From Bactrocera neohumeralis (lineage: Eukaryota > Arthropoda > Insecta > Diptera > Tephritidae): 64,000 nt of DNA. The stretch lies in assembly GCF_024586455.1 (NCBI RefSeq), contig NC_065921.1, positions 5,022,001 through 5,086,000 of the forward strand. The letters run 5' to 3'. Below are positions 11,255 to 22,990 of the stretch, in pieces (position 1 is the stretch's first letter; every line of letters starts with the position of its first letter). The position numbers and the translations under genes are program-made. The notes under the pieces were generated by a model. The model was given only the letters and a program-made list of their open reading frames with translations. It ran no database searches and had not been told where the DNA came from.

Positions 11255-13249
11255 AAGTAGGCAATCGCCAAGAATGGCCAGCTTTGATCTATAGGGGAGA
11301 ATATTGTTACTCATTCACCTCATTCAAGAGAAGTTTGTGAAGACCGGCTATACATATTTTTTTGCTTGGGTGAGAGTTTCGATGAGAAAAATTAACAAGT
11401 TATCGAATGAAATGGTCACATTTTACCAAAGTTAGATAAATCTGGCCTTTCAGATGAATGAAAAAAATTGGATTTTCTTACTACATAGAAATAAAATAGC
11501 AATTGTTATTTGAACAAATTTAGTCAGTTGCAATATTGCGTAAGTATACGACACTTACTCTTCATGGCACGAAGGGTGCAAAATGGCACTTGGAAATTAA
11601 GAGCGAGTGTGTGAAATATTTAAGACCAGAGATTGAAAATATTCAGACAAAAGTATGGTCAAGAATCATTTTTACTTCTAAAGTAAGGTCTTTAAAATCT
11701 GATAGTCCGGATGTCTTTATTTATAAATCTCTTTTTTCTAGCTTTATAATTTTAATCAGCAGTGCTATCCTATTAACTCGATTTATATGTAGTCATAACA
11801 CTCAAAAGTTTGCTGAATTTAAACATTTTATTTAAAAGTTTTACATTCGCGAATAGCTTTCGGTAAATGAGAGCGAAAAGACTAGCCATATTACTTCCAT
11901 GTGAACCGAAACCCCACTATTGAAGCTATGTGGCAATGATTGAAATTTTAGTAACTAAGTTCCCACGGTTTTAGATGGCTTACTGCTAGTACTTCATTGA
12001 GCAAGGAACCACCTACAACCTCAATGCAACGCCAATATACAACACATGTGCTAAGCTTGGCGGTGGCCATTTGAGGAGAGCCACTGATAAGGAATGGCGA
12101 CGTGAGCGCAAACGGAAACGCGTCACCGGGGAGTTATAGTGATAATTGGCGTTTGCAAAGCACGCACATATACACACATATCTAAACATATATGCATCGC
12201 TCAACAAATACTTATGTACGGTCGCATTGGCAATGGCAACGCTGGCAACCTGTGGCGATTTAATTGCAATCAGTCAAGTGTAAACATGAATAAATATTTG
12301 TTAGCCAAAAACGTACAATCGCAGAAAAGCAGAAAATCAAAACGGCCAACGGCGAGCGTTCAATGATTGATCAATGATTGCCGCCAAGCATTGCGGCCAA
12401 GAATTGCGGCCACTCACCGCACCGAACAACAACTGATTGTCGCGCTAAGCCCGACTTATTGAATCGCACTACTCAATGTGGTTGGTTGGTTTTTGTGCGC
12501 CGAATATTTGTTTTCGACCATAACAAAAACAACAAAGCAGTGGAAATAAACGAAAAGGCAACGCTGTTTGACTGGAAACCCAAAATTAGCGCAATGACTG
12601 CAATGTGTGCTTGCCGGTTTCTCTCTGCTCTGCGCGCATTTTCGTGCTTTTTTTTGGTGCGAAAAATCACTTACTGCCACTTGAGCTTTTCGAGATTCTA
12701 CGCGATCGTGTTAAATATTCGAAACTCGTATATTTCGCAGCTCCACAGCTTCCGAAGCAGAGCGTTGCATGGATGTTGCATTTTTATGTTGCCTGTGACA
12801 AGCAAAAACATTCAACGCGCTGGCTGGCAGCTCCTTTTTAAATAATTCAAAATTAGCAAAAACTTGCTATAATTGTATCACGTGCAAGACAACGGTAAGC
12901 AGAGAGAAAAAAATTGAATTTTGCACTGATACAAATATATGGAAAAGGAAACCCAGTAAATCACAAAGAGACTGTTTTATAGTGTGATGAAAGGTGTAAC
13001 ATCAGCTGAGGAGATTAGAAACTTCTTTTGGACAACTTTATAAGTAAATTAGTTTTTACTTCGTTCCTTAATGGACTTGAAAGGAGATAAAGAACGGATA
13101 ATCACCCTACACTGGTTCATCAACGAAATGGGATGAATTGTTTGAAGAGGAAGAGTGGGAGACGGAATCTTCTGTACGGAGCTTTTCATCACTTCTGGCG
13201 TCATGTTACCAAACCACTGTGCTGTCTTTTAAGCGTAGATGGCCGCCAA
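11255..13249. other. Intergenic DNA, no gene recognised
   Basis: No recognisable gene. An open frame at 12378-12845 (155 codons, plus) has no known domain, no codon pattern distinct from its surroundings and no visible splice context; it is treated as chance. Confidence 0.4.
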
Positions 13250-13445
13250 CAAAGTAAATGCAGCTTCCTTTTGAGAGGTGTTCCTTCACTCGGATAGCGG
13301 AGCAACTATTCCTCGGTGACTATGCGCTCAATGCTAGTCAAAGAGTGCACGACCCCATCATCACAGTGGAATTGCCGAAAACTGCAAAGCCGATGAGCTT
13401 GCTAGGCAAAGCACCCTTACTCCAATTTCTAACGAATCGAATCGA
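13250..13445 (+). mobile_element. Non-LTR retrotransposon relic (RNase H region)
   Basis: The plus-strand frame at about 13369-13425 reads GIAENCKADELARQSTLTP, which matches the GNxxADELAR segment of RNase H domains in insect jockey/R1-type non-LTR retrotransposons. The upstream 100 bp read partly as a degraded continuation. No reverse transcriptase is seen, so this is a small fragment. Confidence 0.6.
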
Positions 13446-13454
13446 CTCGGTACT

Positions 13455-13720
13455 CTACAGAGTTTGTTCGGAAAGTAATAGGACGGATTTTCTTCCGCTG
13501 CGACTATACTTCGGAACGGGCGCGCACCGACTGAATACGATAGAGGACGTCCCTAACTAATGAACGAGCGGCTGGTCAGTTGCCCCCGAGCATCTGAAGA
13601 GTCAGGACAAACATTTTCGAGCGACTTGTTTCTGTGAGTGGTGCATGCCGAAAATGCAGCGTTCATAAAAGCAGCGGAACGCGAGTAAATTATGTGTGCA
13701 AGGCCGGCATTTCAACGCTT
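13455..13720 (+). mobile_element. Possible 5' end of a mariner-like element
   Basis: TTTGTTCGGAAAGTAATAGG at about 13461 looks like a mariner-type terminal sequence, and about 185 bp downstream (from 13646) a frame begins MPKMQRS, then a stop, then KQRNASKLCVQ, similar to the N-terminal start of mariner-like transposases (KMQRSSEQRxAIKFCV). The helix-turn-helix and catalytic parts are missing. Assigned by eye and uncertain. Confidence 0.4.
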
Positions 13721-13932
13721 CCGCAGCCGCCCTACAGCCCAAATGGGCCCCTCGGACTTTTTTTCCTTGCCTAAAAAGGCCCTTGGAAAGAGATCCAAGC
13801 AGCATGCACCTCGGCTATCAAGGTTATTCGGGGGAATGCCTTTTGTGATGCCTTTATTGCTTGGAAATCCCGCTGGCAGCGCTGCATTGACGCAGAAGGA
13901 CAATTCGTTCAATAACTCTTCATTCTGCTCCT

Positions 13933-14030
13933 GCGCTTTACCACTCGTTCTATGGACATCCCGCATCTGTACTCCATTCTTTTTCCGCGCTTTATCACTG
14001 GTTCTATGGACCTTCCGTGAGCTCAGTAAG
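13933..14030. repeat. Imperfect tandem duplication, about 54-bp spacing
   Basis: The sequence beginning GCGCTTTACCACTCGTTCTA at 13933 recurs as GCGCTTTATCACTGGTTCTA at 13987, each followed by TGGAC and a CC-rich stretch. Two copies only. Confidence 0.6.
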
Positions 14031-14110
14031 TGCTGGTCAACACCCCGAACTTGTGCGGCTGTGAGATCCTTCCGACCCAGAGTGAGCCATAATACAAAGA
14101 TACTCTGAAC

Positions 14111-16055
14111 TGAGCTTTTTGCCTTAACATAACTTAACCTAGTCCTAACGGATGCGTTACCAGCTTACTATTCTCCCTTGCTCCAAGTAGAAGCTTCAAC
14201 ATAAATGTTTACTTGGCCACTCTCTACGAACCCTCCATGTTGCCTGTGAGGCCGCGTATGTGTGTAACTGCGTTGCGTGCGCATCCTGTGCGCAGTTCAT
14301 AAACTTCGACAGCATCTCAATTCCACCGTCTCGATTATTTATAAATGCTCGTGTGTCCGCATGCGTGTGTGTTAGCTTTTGACGCGCTGGTGGAAGCTGA
14401 CTGACAGCGCCCGCAACTGCCAAACCAAAACAACCGCATCAAAGTTCGCCATCATCAATGTCGCGACACGAGCACATCGTACAACTGACCGGCGATCGAG
14501 TGTCGTTGAATGATCCAACAACGTAGGGAATGCAACGCATCCGTTGCAATTCGCAATCCAATGCGTTGTGATGCGTTGCGAAAACAAAATTCCATGACTG
14601 ACAGGGAGCGATCGCAACGACAAACGTGCGTACATGCAACGATGTGAATGACGATATGCGCCGATATGCGCCGATCTGCGAGGCGAGCTCATCACTGATC
14701 TCTGCAGCCGTTGCTGATGCTGATGCGATCGCGCAACTCTGTGTCGCGGAGATTTTACGCGCAGGCGCGCAAAAACTCTTGGCATTTGATCCTTTGGTGA
14801 CACTCTTGCTGCCTGCCTGCCACGGCAGTGTGAATCTTCACAATTCGCGCTTACATTGATCGCGCAGCCACGCCACCGCTGCCAGGCGACACGTTTGCGC
14901 CAACACGCTCAGCTGTCGCTGACCAGACACATACACGCACGCACACACTGAATTCATGCGAAACATTATAGAATTTTTTCTCGTACTGCTACTCGTTTTG
15001 CCGCGACAACAAGCGTTGCAGTGTGGGTCTGTGTGCAACCGTGCCGTATCACGCTGTGCCTCTGTGCCGATGCGCGCTTTGCCGCCGTCGCAGTCGCCCT
15101 GCAAGCACATATCGGCAACAGAATATTTTTATACGGTCGCGATCGAAATATCAATGAGCATTGCAGCAACATGCTTTTTATGCGTTTAACAGTGGCAACA
15201 ACATGTCAATGCCGGCTGCAGAAAAACTCTCTTCTCTACGCGCATATGCGGCAAGGGCCGCCGCTTCATTTGCTACACATTAGATTTGGAACTCGACAAG
15301 TTTTTCTGCTCTGCATTTAACAGGTCTCTCAGAAGATGATCAACGGAGCGATTGATCGAGGTTGCGTATGCGAATAAGAAATGTAGCGGCTTTGGCTTGG
15401 GTTGAGGTTTTTCGGTGTGCGCTCGGAGAGCTCTTCTTTTCGTCTGCAGGCAATTTTTCTTTGCCACTTTTTTGATTTCGTCGAACATTGTTTCGTCCCG
15501 CTGTAGATGTTTGATCAGCGTTTTTACTACGCTACCCTTTACAGTATGTTCTTTGGTATGCGTGTGTATGAGACCAATTTTTATGTTTATAGTATCTTAT
15601 AAATATGCTTTTACGAGCATGTGTTTGTATGCGGAATAAATCAAATTAATATGCACTGCTTTTATTAATTTTTTCTTAATCGTTTATCAAAGATGCAGTT
15701 ACACCGTGAAAAATCAGTGCGCTATTCTGTACACTTTAATATGTGGGCGTGATCAACCCATAATCTATATGTACAGAAGGCGATCGACCTCACAATAAGT
15801 AAGCAAGCAGGTACATCAGAAATGTGAATATATGACTATTTCTACTTCTTTGAGAGACATTTGCACCAGCCAAAGCCGATAATAGAACCTACTGTAGCTC
15901 CATATTTTTCTTCAAAATAATCAAAGCGCTTTTATGCTCGCTTTTCAGTAAGTAGCCTATCCAGCAAATAAGTGGGTTTGATACTTTCACTGTGAAAAGT
16001 AATAGAAAAGTAAAAGTTTTTCAATAGGAACGCTATAAAAATAGACCGATAGGGA
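14111..16055. other. Intergenic DNA, no gene recognised
   Basis: Mixed-composition DNA with GC-richer patches at 14200-15100 and CACACA/GTGTGT tracts. Several overlapping short open frames on both strands carry no recognisable domain. Confidence 0.4.
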
Positions 16056-16059
16056 CAGC

Positions 16060-16900
16060 AAAGGACGTCATATTTTTTCCCGCTATTTTGACATTTCACT
16101 TCAGCAATGTTTGTCATTACATCATGGAAAGATATACGATACAATAAGGAGCCGAAATTATTAAAATTTACTACCGAAATTCGGAGTCAGTGGCCTCAAC
16201 TTTAAGAGCGCTACGTCCAATTTATGGTCGTCATAATCGGTTCTGTCAGAACAACAATTGAACGTATAGAGGAAAAATGTGTGACAGTGACACAAAGAAG
16301 TGCCCTTAGTGTCAAGAATATTGCTGTCTCTCACACGTCGTTCTCAAGCGTTGGGCATCTCTGTGACGTCGTTGTGGCGAATTTCGCGAAAATATCTTGG
16401 CCAAGATCAAATTGACGCAAGAACTGGAGCCGCTTGACCATCAGAATTGTCGTATGATCAACAACTTGAAAAGATCCTGATTTTCTTCGAAAAATCATCT
16501 CAGCGATGAGGCTCAATTTTGGCTTTAGCGTTATTGGTCAGCAATACACACGTACTCCATGAGTCACCATTGCATCCCGAAAACATTAGGGTTTGGTACG
16601 GTTTTTGGGCTGACGGCGTCATTGAGCCGTACTCCTTCCGTGATGATCGATGATCAAGATCGAAAACTGGGTTCGGTGTCTGGACTTCTGCAAGCGTGCC
16701 CTTGGTGACCATGCAAAAGAAATCGAGTTTCATACGTAATGGCATAGAATATACTCACAGGAATAACGAAACCTGTTATCAAGTCTGAACCGGCTGAAGG
16801 CAACGCATGCGCAACGATAATATACCAGCCCATCAGCGTCTTCCGCGATAATCCGTACAATGTTACTTAAGTAGTTTGCTCCTGCCGAAAAGTAGAAAAT
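16060..16900 (+). mobile_element. Decayed IS630-like transposase relic, N-terminal and central parts
   Basis: On the plus strand, across several frames, ALRPIYGRHNRF (about 16207-16242), KLTQELEPLDHQNCRM (about 16407-16455), LSDEAQFWL (about 16498-16524) and LHPENIRVWYGFWADGVIEP (about 16573-16632) occur in the order expected for the insect IS630-like transposase: DNA-binding region, linker, first catalytic aspartate (SDEAxFWL) and the following strand. Stops and frameshifts lie between them. The C-terminal part is degraded after about 16740. Confidence 0.75.
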
Positions 16901-19900
16901 TTTTGCTTTGCCAATCATCAACACTATCTTAAAACAACTTTATGGTAGGTGCTGTATTACTAGTGTTCTAAGGCCTGCTGTGTTCCTCTGAAATCTGTTG
17001 CTTCAAGAACCCTTGAAGAAGCGGAATTGTCTATGGCAGCTCAAGGGAATTGTGTTCCTGGCCGCCACAGGGCAGACCATCTGGTCTGTATTTTCGTTTT
17101 CCTCTTATCCTATATAGCATGAGTACCTAGATGATTTTATCGAATATCCTGAGTTCAGAATAAACCTTTAGATCACCTGCTCACAGTTAATTATTTCATA
17201 TAAATACATATTTCTAGTGTATTTCTAATAGGTCGCTGTTTGGAGAAAGAGTTGAGTAACTATGTGAATTCCTTTTATAATGTCAGGAACCTTGCTGAAT
17301 CTTGATTTCTTCTTACAATAATTTCCTTGTAAATATAAATGCTGGTTCAGAAACACAGATTTCCTCTTTTATTACTCTCTTATTGTACTCGTTTTCCGTT
17401 CAGTGTATTCCTCGGCCTTTGTTTCCTCACTTTCGCTTGACGTGTGTTTGCCTTTTTGCTCACGTACAGATGTCCATTCTTGGCGGCGGACAGATATCAT
17501 GGCAGAAAATTTATTTTATGGCGGTAATGGTGTTATGTTTTACGCGATTAGCAGGACGAATGTTTTGACATTGCATACGTATGTCACGCGGCAAAGGAGG
17601 AAAGCGAAAAAAATCAGCAAAGGCGAAATGTAAAAAGTAGACAAGGGAAATACCGGTGTGAGTCTAAGCGCAAATGACAGACAGTGAGCTGATGAACACG
17701 ATAATGAAATAAATTGGTGATTTTATGAAGCCACCACTGCTGTGCTGGAGTATATTTACTATGTGTAAAAATATCGAGTGCCATTTGGCGCAAATTCGAG
17801 TACACACTTCGGCTTCACCTTCGCATTTTGTGAATTCGAAATGTGCTTCTTTTGCTAAACTTCAACATTTCGAAAGAATTTGCCACAGGTTTGATACCAA
17901 AAATTAGCCAAACTGTTTTGCGAGTTACAGTAGGTTCAAAAGTCATCAAAACAGTTAAAACTGTTACCGTGATCTCTAGCACAAACGAACTGTACTTATG
18001 CGAGAGGGTTCAGTGAAATTTTGGGTGTCCAAAAATTTCTAATTTTCACCGCGTTGGCGTTGCGCAGAAGTCATGACCGTCGCTGCAATTGCGACCTTGC
18101 ACCCCGGAAGGTGCTCCATGTTGAACAACTCAATCCGTTCTACCTGTTTCTGTCGCTGCTTGAAGCCGTTTTAGTCTTTTTTCATTTCACGTCATTCCAT
18201 TTCTTATCTGTTTGTTTGTTTTTTAAATGTTATTGCCTTTTGTTGTTTTTGTTGCTGCACTAGCGGCATATCTCTTTCATATCGGTGTGGTTGTTTTGTT
18301 CAAGTTGGTAAATTAAGCAATTTTTTATGGTCAATTTAGACACAACGGATCGCCTTAAACAGCCAAAGCGTGTGCGCCGTTGCTGACGTTGATTTCCACC
18401 GCGACCGCGCGGGGCAGGAGAGGAAGCAAGTAGAGTTGTGCCAACATAAGAAATACCCAGAGTCACTCACTCACGCTTGGGTGTGTGTGTGTGTGTCGCT
18501 TTTAAAATTCGATGTGTATATGTGCCACTCGTCCGTCAGCGCTTCACCTCACATGGCTCAATGCGGCTGCAGTTCAGCAGTCGTTTAGTCGCCAAGATTG
18601 ATTTCTCAATGCAATTAAAACGGAAAACTGAATCTTCAACGCGAACGCGAAGACAATTGAGGCACTTGCCGCAGCTTGTGTGTGTATGGAGCGTTACTAA
18701 CCCTTTTGCCATTACAATATTACACTTGTTGTTGTTGCTGGCATGTCACTCCAGCGGCCGTTGCTTGGTGTGGCAGTACAGCGAGGTTAATTGGAAGGCA
18801 GTTATGTTCTAATTTAAATCACTTTTCAGGCTGCTACTCGCCAGCAGCTAAGCAAGATCTCATGCAGCTCAACATGTGGCTGACTAATAAAACTGTCTTC
18901 GGCCATCACGTTGGAGCCATCACCTTCTAATAAAACACTGCTACACTTCTATGCGCCGCACCTGCGCTCAAGCCCCGCATTCTGTGTCATTCTGCGTTTG
19001 CGCGCATTTTTATTTGAGGTCATTAAATGTGATTTTTGTCTCCATTTAGGAGACTTTACCGCTATGAAAGCTGTGCTATTTGCCACCGCTATTGCGCTAT
19101 GATTTCTCCGCTGCTGCTGCTGATGATCTTGATCGCATACATATGTATGCAATGAAGTTGTTGAAAACACGGCCAAGACCGAAGTTGATTGCGCTGCTCG
19201 AACTATCCAGCGACCAGGGCACCAATCTACTCTATCGTTCGTTTGCGTACAGTAGCCATATTGTCACAGCGGGTACTTGCGTTGGGTTCCAGTGATAGAT
19301 ATTTACATAATTAAATTTTATTATTGATTTTTAGAGGAAACGCTAAAATGTTAAATCGCTTCCACTTAGCTATTCAGATCCCACGAAATCGACAATCATC
19401 GAAAACATACATCCAGCATGTACACATATGTTTGTGTGTGCGTGTGCTTTACTTCATTTATAGGTAGCTGTCTCATAATTAAAATCAAACGTGGCGGCGA
19501 CATTAACGTTTGTCACAAAACAATAAAAAATTATCAAGAGATAACGGACAATTCACACATATACACATATGTATGTATATACAAAGCAAAAGTCAAAAAA
19601 GTGTTTTTTGGTCTCCACGACATACATATTTGGTCGATTGAAGCTTTCGTGGACGCTTTTCCTCATAACGGAAGAATGAACGGAAGTAGCACTACTGAGA
19701 TTCTCTTAAATCGTTTGTTCTCACTTTATGCTTTCATTACAATAAATTTATGCAGATGTAACTGTAAATTTTATCAGTTCCTAATCAAAAAAAAATTACT
19801 GTTGATGTGAAAATGTGATTAGTCAAATTTTCGAGAGATATCACTTTCTACAGAGGTAAAGAAAGAAAATAGAAACCATAACTTAAAAGCAGAACTTTTC

Positions 19901-20016
19901 AGGAAATGCTTCCGTTGAAAAACACCCAATTATGACTTCGTAAAGGTTCAGGTTTGATTTAAAAAGTACCATTTTTCTGCGACTAGCGATTTTTGTTTTA
20001 CAAAATTAGTACAAAC
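16901..20016. other. Intergenic DNA, no gene recognised
   Basis: No recognisable coding region or RNA gene. GT-repeat tracts lie near 18480-18500 and 19430-19450. Confidence 0.4.
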
Positions 20017-21073
20017 AAGTAAGGAAGGGCTAAGTTCGGGTGTCACCGAACATTTTATACTCTCGCATGATAAAGTGATAATCGAGATTTCATTATACGT
20101 CATTTATATATTTTTCAAATACCGTATTTTTGTAAAGTTTTATTCCGCTATCATCATTGGTTCCTAATGTATACATATATTATACAGAGAAGGCATCAGA
20201 TAGAATTCGAAATAGCGTTATATTGGAAGAAGGCGTGGTTGTGAACCGATTTCACCCATATTTCGTACGTGTCATCAGGGTGTTAAGAAAATATTATATA
20301 CCGAATTTCATTGAAATCAGTCTAGTAGTTCCTGAGATATGGTTTTTGGTCCATAAGTGGGCGAGGCCACGCCCATTTTCAATTTTTAAAAAAAGCCTGG
20401 GTGCAGCTTTCTTCTGCCATTTCTTCCGTAAAATTTAGTGTTTCTGACGTTTTTTGTTAGTCTGTTAACGGACTTTTAGTGATTTTCAACATAACCTTTG
20501 TATGGGAGGTGGGCGTGGTTATTATCCGATTTCTTCCATTTTTGAACTGTATATAGAAATGCCTGAAGAAAACGACTCTGTAGAGTTTGGTTGACATAGC
20601 TATAGTAGTTTCCGAGATATGTACAAAAACTTAGTAGGGGGCGGGGCCACGCGCCAAAAAAACTGCGTCCAAATATGCCCCTCCCTAATGCGATCCTTTT
20701 TGCCAAATTTCATTTTAATATCTTTATTTATGGCTTAGTTATGACACTTTATAGGTTTTCGGTTTCCGCCATTTTGTGGGCGTGGCAGTGGGCCGATTTT
20801 GCCCATCTTCGAACTTAACTTTCTTATGGAGCCAAGGAATACGTGTACCAAGTTTCATCATGATATCTCAATTTTTACTCAAGTTACAGCTTGCACGGAC
20901 GGACGGACGGACGGATAGACAGACATCCGGATTTCGACTCTACTCGTCACCCTGATCACTTTGGTATATATAACCCTATATCTGACTCTTTTAGTTTTAG
21001 GACTTACAAACAACCGTTATGTGAACAAAACTATAATACTCTCCTTAGCAACATTGTTGCGAGAGTATAAAAA
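20017..21073 (+). mobile_element. DINE/Helentron-like non-autonomous element
   Basis: The element appears to start near AAGTAAGGAAGGGCTAAGT (20017) and end near 21072. A 15-bp sequence TTTTATACTCTCGCA at 20053-20067 is repeated exactly inverted at 21058-21072. Just before the right copy lies a hairpin: ATACTCTC (21036-21043) and GCAAC (21048-21052) pair with GTTGC (21056-21060) and GAGAGTAT (21061-21068). A GGAC tetranucleotide microsatellite lies at about 20895-20914. Subterminal inverted repeats, an internal microsatellite and a 3' hairpin are the known architecture of DINE-1/HINE (Helentron-derived) elements. There is no coding capacity. Family assignment is inferred from structure. Confidence 0.65.
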
Positions 21074-21840
21074 TAGTACTAGTGTAATAGTAGTGTGTTG
21101 TTGGAATTTTTGGTGGTCAAATGTTTTAAACCCTTAATGGTTTATTTACACATATTTTATGTAGAGCAAAATTTTTGAATTTTTGAAGAAGGTAGATATT
21201 ACCTATGCAGTGACTTAAGGTTGAAAAACAAATATAAAATTTATTAAAAATGTTGAATTTTACCCAAAATAGTTTTAAAGTAATCTAATAATTTGTCTCC
21301 GAGTAATCATTAAACCAAGTCTGACCGGAGGCTTTAATCTGATACCATGGGGAGCAGTTAGCCCTTGGAGTTTGCTCCAATCTGCTCACTGGGTTTGGCG
21401 CTTTGTGAAGATTCGTAGTGGCTGTGGCTTAAACTTAAAGGCAGGTAGGGTTGAAAAAATCAATCCAGTGTGGAGTCGCACTGCGACCGGGTAACTGACC
21501 CACAGCACGGCAGAGGTTTTAGATCGGTCTCGAACCCGACAAAGGTGGAAAATGTATCCCTTCCACCTAAACAATTGGAACCAAAAATTCTTGCGAGAGT
21601 ATTTATTATTTGGGGCGCTGATCAACGCACTGTACTCATCTATGTGCTTTTTGAAGCACCGTGAGGTTAGGCCGTCATCGGCAGGTACTCACGTAAGCCA
21701 CAACGATTGTTGTCCTTAATAAATATGCAAACTATGAGCACGATCTATCAACCAACTGCTTAATTCGTTAATATTTTTACAATAGATAACAATATCGAAC
21801 AAACAATTTGCCTCAAATTTTGTATTCTAAGGCTTACGGT
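21074..21840. other. Intergenic DNA, possible old repeat
   Basis: No gene. A moderately GC-rich block at 21330-21690 includes GGTTCGAGACC on the minus strand (about 21525-21535), which resembles a pol III B box, but no A box was found at the right distance. Confidence 0.35.
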
Positions 21841-21844
21841 GCTT

Positions 21845-22130
21845 CAGTGTTATCAAAAATACAAGCCTATGGAGTGGTAGGCAGCCTTCAAAGACGATCG
21901 AAATATCGTTGAAGAACTGCCTCGTACTGGGCGCGACCTTCGACCTATTCAAGCAGTGTTAAAGAAATGGCAAAAGATCTAGACATTTCTCACGTGCCAG
22001 TTCATATCATTTTTGTGGATATTTTGGGTATGAAACGCGTTCTTGCTCGACTCGTCCCGATAAAGCTGAAATGTTATCAAAAAGAGTACGATTATGCCCG
22101 AATTTAATGCCAAAAACGCAATTAATATCA
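21845..22130 (+). mobile_element. Decayed mariner-like transposase relic, N-terminal part
   Basis: The plus strand reads AAFKDDRNIVEELPRTGRD (about 21880-21936), matching the mariner N-terminal segment WYKAFKxGREIVEDLPRSGRP that follows the first helix-turn-helix. Further on, an ILVDILGMKRV-like stretch (about 22010-22040, reading IFWV and then MKRV in different frames) fits the second DNA-binding region. Frameshifted and without the catalytic domain. Confidence 0.6.
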
Positions 22131-22779
22131 TCGATTAACCACCGTATTTACCAAATTTGGCTCAGTGTAATTTTTTCTTGTACTCCAAACAATCCTTATA
22201 AATTGTCAAAATCCAACAAAAACTATTCAAAGCCCTTGGTACGCAATATTTAAATTCCAGTACCTATAGTTGCCTTTTAATCGAAAATGTCGGTCAAGGT
22301 GTGATAAATATAATTCAAGTTCAGGGATAATCCTCACCTGACAATGGTATGTCTGTATGTTAAAAATGTGTTGAATCGGATCAGTACTTGTCAATCGACA
22401 ATCCGTCTTTAAAGGATCATCTCAGTGTGTAATTTTAGAAAAATCGATTTTTGTTTGCATTATTGGATAATACACAGTGTTACAAACATTTTCTCAAATT
22501 TTAAATCGAAATTCAAATTAAATATTACGGTCGCTACAGCGTTTCTTTTAGCAACTCCAAACTCGACTCGAAAAACTGTCGGGGCCAAATTCGATATTTT
22601 TTGTTCAAACTTTTAGATCAAAAACTATTAGTATTCTGCTATCATCTGACGCTAGTTGCAATTTGTCAGCATATTGTGCACAACTTCTAGTTGCATATGA
22701 CATATTCGATTACTTATCAAGATAAAACTTTTCATTGCTTCAATTTCCAAAATTTTCATAACCTTGATATAATCTGAAT
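22131..22779. other. Intergenic DNA, no gene recognised
   Basis: AT-rich, no recognisable feature. Confidence 0.4.
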
Positions 22780-22990
22780 TTTTCATTATGACCGTCATCT
22801 GATCTGAGCCTTTTCCGATTCAGCTTTTATATCCTCAATTGAGTCAAAACGGTGTCCTCGGAGTAGTCATATGAATTTGCTGAATGGCCAGAAGTTACAC
22901 TAAGTTAAATCAGACGAAAGGCTGAAAATGTGCCGAAATGATCACGAATAACCAATGCAGTATGAGATGGTGCATTATCCCACTTCTTTG
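22780..22990 (-). mobile_element. Decayed mariner-like transposase relic, C-terminal part
   Basis: The minus strand from about 22985 reads WDNAPSHTALVIRDHFGTF, the mariner block containing the second catalytic aspartate, then a damaged PPYSPDLAPCD segment, then GHRFDSIEDIKAESEKA in another frame (about 22860-22810), as in mariner C-termini. At least one frameshift and stops. It lies close to the N-terminal relic at 21845-22130 but on the opposite strand, so it is a different insertion. Confidence 0.65.

Noticed and set aside
12378..12845. 155-codon plus-strand open frame
   Set aside because: No recognisable content; hydrophobic and Cys/Phe-rich composition is typical of chance translation of T-rich DNA.
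21525..21535. GGTTCGAGACC on the minus strand as a pol III B box (tRNA or SINE)
   Set aside because: No A box at suitable distance and no cloverleaf can be drawn.
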